Notes under the pieces: model-generated
Seen by the model: the letters and a program-made list of their open reading frames with translations, nothing else
Database searches by the model: none
Told to the model about the DNA's origin: nothing
Origin: Melanopsichium pennsylvanicum
Lineage: Eukaryota > Basidiomycota > Ustilaginomycetes > Ustilaginales
Length of the DNA stretch: 64,000 bases
Direction of reading: 5' to 3'
NCBI GenBank assembly: GCA_900208305.1
Contig: OAPG01000006.1
Coordinates: 248,001 to 312,000, forward strand
Program-made: the position numbers and the translations under genes
Part shown: positions 59,770-64,000 of the stretch, piece after piece
Numbering within the stretch: position 1 is the first letter of the stretch
Layout of the letters: every line of letters starts with the position of its first letter

Positions 59770-62241
59770 ATGGCAACCACACATTCCGGGTCTTCCACAT
59801 CCGCTGCTGCTGCCGTAGCGTCCGCAGGCAAGATTTCCCAACCGCGATGGCAGGTTCCACAAAAGCAGCTCCCCGAGCCCGAGCTCCGTATATATAATTC
59901 TCTCACTCGCACCAAGACCCCCTTCATACCCAAAAAAGGTCGCACCGTCACCTGGTACAACTGCGGTCCTACTGTCTACGATGCATCTCACATGGGTCAC
60001 GCCCGTAACTATGTGACACAAGACATCATCCGCCGCATCCTCCGTGATTACCTGGGATACGATGTCCACTTTGTCATGAACATCACCGATATCGACGACA
60101 AAATCATCGTCAAGGCTCGTCACTCCTACCTCACTAACCAGTTCCGCTCGCAACATCCCCAGCTCACTAAGCCCCTGCTTCAAACTGTCCAGAATGCTTG
60201 GTCTGCGTATTTCGCCAAGAACCTCGAACGGTTTGCTCCACCAGTTCCGCCGCAAGAACAGCAGGGCGGACTCGTCGCTCAAGCTGAAAAGGCAAGAGCT
60301 GGAGAGGCTGGATTTGAGGAGATTGCCAGGCTTCGAAACGACGCAGCATGGCTCAAGGCAGCTTCCGAAAAGGAACCCAAGTTTGGCATGTGGTTTTCTG
60401 CGCTCGACAAGTCGCGTCAAGCTCAGGTTGCTGCTGCCATGTCGCTTGCCGCAGCTGACACTTCCAGCGAAGCTGCCTCCAGCCTCATCGATGCTTCTGA
60501 AGATGTCCTCGCCAGCTTTCTCGATAAGCAGTTCGGCGAGTCTGTCGCCGACCCTGCCGTCTTTCGCGACACTGCAGCTTATTGGGAGACCCAATACTTC
60601 AACGACATGAAGCGTCTCCACGTCGAGCCTCCTACCACTCTGACCCGAGTCAGCGAGTACGTTCCCGAAATTGTCACTTTTGTCCAGCAGATCATCGACA
60701 GGGGTTATGCGTATGCTGAAGGTGTCGAGGTAGACAAGAAGAACGTCTGGTTCGACACCCGTGCTTTCGATGGCGCCAAGAGCCAAGATGGAAGCTTTGA
60801 CCACTCGTACGCCAAACTCCAGCCCTGGTCCAAAGGTAACCGTGAGCTGCTCGAGGAAGGTGAAGGTTCCCTCTCCACCTCCACCACCGCTACGGCTGGC
60901 AAGCGCGCCGCATCCGATTTCGCGCTGTGGAAGTCGTCCAAGCCAGGCGAGCCCGCTTGGCCCTCGCCGTGGGGACCTGGTCGTCCAGGTTGGCACATCG
61001 AGTGCTCTGTCATGGGCTCGGCCGTTCTTGGCGAAACCATGGACATCCATTCGGGCGGCGTAGATCTCATGTTCCCTCACCACGACAACGAGATTGCCCA
61101 ATCCGAAGCACACCACGGTTGCCGTCAGTGGGTCAACTACTTCTTGCACACAGGCCATCTTCACATTGAAGGTCTCAAAATGTCCAAGTCGCTCAAGAAC
61201 TTTATCTCGATCGACGAGGCCTTGGAACGCTTTACTGCGCGTCAACTCCGAATGTCGTTCCTCCTGCAGCCTTGGTCTGGACGCATGGACTTCAAACCTT
61301 CCGCGCTGGGTGAGGTCAAGAATGCCGAATCGGCATTCAACAACTTTTTCGTGGGTGTCAAGGCCAAGATTGCCGAATCCAAGGCTCTTGGCGATGCCTA
61401 CTCTGATGGCCAGCATCACTACGGCGAAAAGGAGAAAGCTCTCATGCAGAACCTCGAACAAGGTCAGCATGCGTTCCGCGAAGCCATGTGCGACTCGTTC
61501 GACACTCCCAAAGGTATGGAGATCCTGCTCGATCTCGTATCCAAGGCCAACATTTACGAAAAGAGCCACGAGAAGCGCGCCGATGTCAATATTGGTGTCC
61601 TTACCGCCATAGCCCGCTACGTGGGTGACATGCTCAGAACGCTGGGTCTCGGCGAAGGTCCTGCGCTTGCTTCGTCTCAAGAAATTGGTTGGGGTGTTGC
61701 GGATGATTCTGGCGATGCAGCTGGGAGTGTCAACAAGGAAGAGCTTTTGATGCCGTACTTGAGAGTGCTGAGCACGTTTCGCGATGCTGTTAGGAAGCTT
61801 GCTCGAAACGGCGCTTCGGCCTCCGAGTATCTCAAGCTTTCGGATGCACTGCGTGACGACGATCTTGTGGATCTCGGTGTTGCGTTGGAAGATAGCGAGG
61901 ATGGTAAGGCGTTGGTCAAGTTTGTCCCCGCAGCACAGCTTCAGGCTGCCAAGAGAGAGAAGGAGGCAGCCGTGGCAGAGAAGGCGGCGAGAAAGGCTCA
62001 GGCTGCCGAACAGGCTAGGTTGAAACGATTGGAGAATTTGGAAAAGGGTAAGACTGCACCGGATCAAATGTTCAGGACCGAAGAGTATTCGGAATGGGAC
62101 GAGCGTGGATTGCCAACCAAAGACAAGGAGGGCACAGAGTTGGCAAAGAAGAGGAGAAAGAATCTGGAAAAGGATTTTGATAAGCAGACGAAGCTACACA
62201 AAGAATTTCTCGAAGCCAAGGAGAAGGGTGAGATTCAGTGA
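59770..62241 (+). CDS. Cysteinyl-tRNA synthetase
   Basis: 823 residues from the ATG at 59770 (MATTHSGSSTSAAAA). Class I motifs are HMGH at 74-77 (in YDASHMGHARNY) and KMSKS at 470-474. Zinc-site residues are present: YNCGPTVYD, HIECSVMG, and HHDNEIAQSEA. It attaches cysteine to tRNA-Cys. A family-typical insertion between the HIGH and zinc parts, about 110-260, is Ala/Gln/Glu-rich and long. The C-terminus has a charged helix (about 730-823) as in eukaryotic cytosolic enzymes. The frame stays open upstream through ATG 59596, which would add 58 residues with Arg, Ser and Leu and one acidic residue, a plausible mitochondrial presequence. Start choice is therefore open; the cytosolic form is most certain. 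Confidence 0.95.
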   Translation: MATTHSGSSTSAAAAVASAGKISQPRWQVPQKQLPEPELRIYNSLTRTKTPFIPKKGRTVTWYNCGPTVYDASHMGHARNYVTQDIIRRILRDYLGYDVHFVMNITDIDDKIIVKARHSYLTNQFRSQHPQLTKPLLQTVQNAWSAYFAKNLERFAPPVPPQEQQGGLVAQAEKARAGEAGFEEIARLRNDAAWLKAASEKEPKFGMWFSALDKSRQAQVAAAMSLAAADTSSEAASSLIDASEDVLASFLDKQFGESVADPAVFRDTAAYWETQYFNDMKRLHVEPPTTLTRVSEYVPEIVTFVQQIIDRGYAYAEGVEVDKKNVWFDTRAFDGAKSQDGSFDHSYAKLQPWSKGNRELLEEGEGSLSTSTTATAGKRAASDFALWKSSKPGEPAWPSPWGPGRPGWHIECSVMGSAVLGETMDIHSGGVDLMFPHHDNEIAQSEAHHGCRQWVNYFLHTGHLHIEGLKMSKSLKNFISIDEALERFTARQLRMSFLLQPWSGRMDFKPSALGEVKNAESAFNNFFVGVKAKIAESKALGDAYSDGQHHYGEKEKALMQNLEQGQHAFREAMCDSFDTPKGMEILLDLVSKANIYEKSHEKRADVNIGVLTAIARYVGDMLRTLGLGEGPALASSQEIGWGVADDSGDAAGSVNKEELLMPYLRVLSTFRDAVRKLARNGASASEYLKLSDALRDDDLVDLGVALEDSEDGKALVKFVPAAQLQAAKREKEAAVAEKAARKAQAAEQARLKRLENLEKGKTAPDQMFRTEEYSEWDERGLPTKDKEGTELAKKRRKNLEKDFDKQTKLHKEFLEAKEKGEIQ

Positions 62242-62390
62242 TCGCCTAAATTCACATGTTTGTTCAGCGCTCACCATGATCAATTCAAGAGTGCATGAAC
62301 CTGAGAAGGTGTTGTCCTTGTTTTTGAGATGGATGTAGTATTCCGTGTTGTACAATGCGGTTGCGGTCGTGGGAGCTGGGCTTTGTCACG

Positions 62391-64000
62391 TTACGAAGAG
62401 ATGATTTCGAGCTTGGCATGTTTGAGAATGTCGTCTGCCGACACGGCAGCCAGCTCATCCTGAAGAGCGGGGATGAATGTGCCTGGACCCTTTACATCGT
62501 CCCTCAATGCGGCCTTTTCACTCGCGATTGTCATGGCGAGCAAACCAGTGAGTGCACCTACGAGCAAATCTACTTTGCCATGCGCGACGAGCGTGTTACC
62601 CAACGACACTACCTGTTGTTCTCCTTGAGCCTTTGCGAGATTGCACGCTGCTGCCAATCCCGCACCCACCGTTACACCGAGCGCGCAACCGGTACCCGTA
62701 ATCGCACCCATCAACGGATGCCCATTATCGCTCGTGATCACCGTCTTTCCATCTGTCAAATAGTCCTTTTTCCCTGACAAAAGCACCAAGCATCTTTCCT
62801 TCCGAGCTAGATCCTTGACCAAACCAACCGGATCCTTCAATTGACCAGCACCACTGTCTACACCCCTACTCTTGACTTGATCTTGTTTACCTGCGATGCT
62901 CGCCAACTCGGCCGCATTGCCCTTCAGCAAGGTCACCTGCGTATGGTTGAGGATACTTCTCACAACATCCTGTCGGAATTGCGTAGCTCCTCCACCGACT
63001 GGATCAAGCACAACGGGCTTGAGGTTACGATTCGCATTCGTGCCTGCGACGTACATACCCTCTCGTGAGGCGGGGGAAATGGTGCCTATGTTGAGTACAA
63101 GCGCACCCACGACCAAAGAGAGGTCGGCTGCTTCCGCTGCTTCGTGCGACATAATGGGTGAGGATGAAAAGGCCAAAGCGAGATTTGCCGACATGGTAGA
63201 AGAGACGTGAGACGTGATGGTTTGGATCAGAGGTGGACCGAATGTCGATTTTCGATGATGGGTGAGCAGTTGTGCTACAGCGTGCGTATAGTAATCCACA
63301 TCTTTGTTTTGCGTGTTTGGAAGGGCAAAGGACGATGCAACGCCCAGGGAAGATGCCGAGGAAGCCGCCAAGCCCATTTTAAACTTCTTGACAATGTGTG
63401 CGAGTTCTTTGGCGGCCTTGTCCGAGTCGGTACGGCCAACGATGGCCGAAATGACGGCAATACCATCAGGTGCGTTGGTTTCGCTCGTTGCACCAAAAAG
63501 CGTCCTTGCTGCCGTCTTTTGATTCAACCCTCCGATCAAAACACATGGCAATCTTCTTTTTCCGTCGTCCTTGTTTAATTCGGCAACAATCTTCTGCGCA
63601 CCGCTATTGCCAATCACTTTGTCCTCGGTGATGCCTGCCTTGCTGAGTGTCCCATAGCATGGCCCGACACCTGCATAGTCGGCCATACCTTGATCCCTGG
63701 CTACCCTGGCTTGTTCAACATTCTTGACAGAGATACCCAAGAGTCTCTTGTCGCCCAAGATCCTTCGTGCTTCGGATACCGGGATATCCTCTTGTCCAAT
63801 GTGAAGGCCGACGCGTTCGGGTAGAGAGAGACATACGGAGATATTATCATTGATGAGCATGGGTACGTTGTACTTGTCACAGATGACGAGAGATTTCTGT
63901 GCGATAGAGAGGAAGTCGTTGGTTTCTGTATCTTTTTCCCGGATCTGGACAACGGTCACGTCGCCATTGGAAAGGCATTTTTCGAGCGAGGTATAGTAGT
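62391..64000 (-). CDS. THI6: Thi6: thiamine-phosphate synthase / hydroxyethylthiazole kinase (N-terminus outside window)
   Basis: The last 535 codons are in the window; the start lies beyond 64000. The visible reading begins YYTSLEKCLSNGDVTVVQIREKD, the first strands of the ThiE TIM barrel, so only a few dozen residues are missing. ThiE continues with IGQEDIPVSEARRILG, GVGPCYGT and VLIGGLNQ to about residue 215. The ThiM kinase follows from about 235: TSHVSSTMSANLALAFSSSP, PVVLDPVGGGATQFR, LLKGNAAELASI, and the catalytic-Cys motif GTGCALG. The fused enzyme phosphorylates thiazole alcohol and couples it to HMP-PP to give thiamine phosphate. The ThiE-ThiM fusion order is the normal fungal one. 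It is convergent with CysRS, 149 bp apart. Confidence 0.95.
   Translation of the reverse strand, partial: YYTSLEKCLSNGDVTVVQIREKDTETNDFLSIAQKSLVICDKYNVPMLINDNISVCLSLPERVGLHIGQEDIPVSEARRILGDKRLLGISVKNVEQARVARDQGMADYAGVGPCYGTLSKAGITEDKVIGNSGAQKIVAELNKDDGKRRLPCVLIGGLNQKTAARTLFGATSETNAPDGIAVISAIVGRTDSDKAAKELAHIVKKFKMGLAASSASSLGVASSFALPNTQNKDVDYYTHAVAQLLTHHRKSTFGPPLIQTITSHVSSTMSANLALAFSSSPIMSHEAAEAADLSLVVGALVLNIGTISPASREGMYVAGTNANRNLKPVVLDPVGGGATQFRQDVVRSILNHTQVTLLKGNAAELASIAGKQDQVKSRGVDSGAGQLKDPVGLVKDLARKERCLVLLSGKKDYLTDGKTVITSDNGHPLMGAITGTGCALGVTVGAGLAAACNLAKAQGEQQVVSLGNTLVAHGKVDLLVGALTGLLAMTIASEKAALRDDVKGPGTFIPALQDELAAVSADDILKHAKLEIISS

Noticed and set aside
59695..62067. 790-codon minus-strand open frame opposite cysteinyl-tRNA synthetase
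   Set aside because: It lies antisense to a strongly conserved enzyme and has no domain. Such shadow frames arise from the GC-ending codon bias of the real gene.

Overview
The window is nuclear DNA of a smut fungus (Ustilaginomycetes, Basidiomycota; an Ustilago or Sporisorium relative is the best guess). Evidence for this: most genes are long single-exon reading frames with C- or G-ending codons, Ser/Pro/Gln-rich low-complexity stretches occur inside conserved enzymes, the few introns are short with GTAAGT/GTGAGT-type donors, promoters are pyrimidine-rich, and the core genes are eukaryotic. The species call is inference; no rRNA, tRNA or CRISPR was found.

Layout, left to right. 0-8.6 kb: the start of a hydroxyisobutyrate-dehydrogenase-type enzyme (minus), the tiny three-exon V-ATPase subunit e gene, an F-box protein (minus), a synaptojanin-type Sac1/inositol-5-phosphatase, and a two-exon protein of unknown function. 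10-19.4 kb: a secreted aspartic protease, a 14-TM-type MFS transporter, a 3.2-kb gap, and a two-exon alpha/beta hydrolase. 19.8-31.6 kb: mitochondrial processing peptidase alpha, a Zn2Cys6 transcription factor, and a 1152-residue coiled-coil protein with a possible gamma-tubulin-anchor (CM1-like) motif. 31.6-43.6 kb: a 4.7-kb gap that looks like promoter and long leader for a PHD-finger protein, then TEL2. 43.9-50.1 kb: ISWI remodeller and MTD1-type methylene-THF dehydrogenase, both minus. 50.1-53.3 kb: the least ordinary stretch, with A-runs, a GC-rich block bounded by TGTTAG...CAACA that may be a solo LTR, the two-exon splicing factor SF3B6/p14, and a reading frame broken by one stop. 53.3-64 kb: a GST-like protein, a secreted RNase T2, VPS33 (two exons, minus), cysteinyl-tRNA synthetase with a possible mitochondrial start, and THI6 (minus, N-terminus outside the window).

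The genes do not form a biosynthetic cluster. They are mainly independent housekeeping functions: vacuole and endosome (VMA9, VPS33, synaptojanin), mitochondrial import and one-carbon metabolism (MPP alpha, MTD1), chromatin and telomere kinase stability (ISWI, PHD, TEL2), splicing, translation and thiamine salvage, with two secreted hydrolases added. I found no convincing new multi-gene system. The best leads are the LTR-like block and broken frame around SF3B6, two predicted dual-targeting arrangements (CysRS and MTD1), and the possible microtubule-organising coiled-coil protein.
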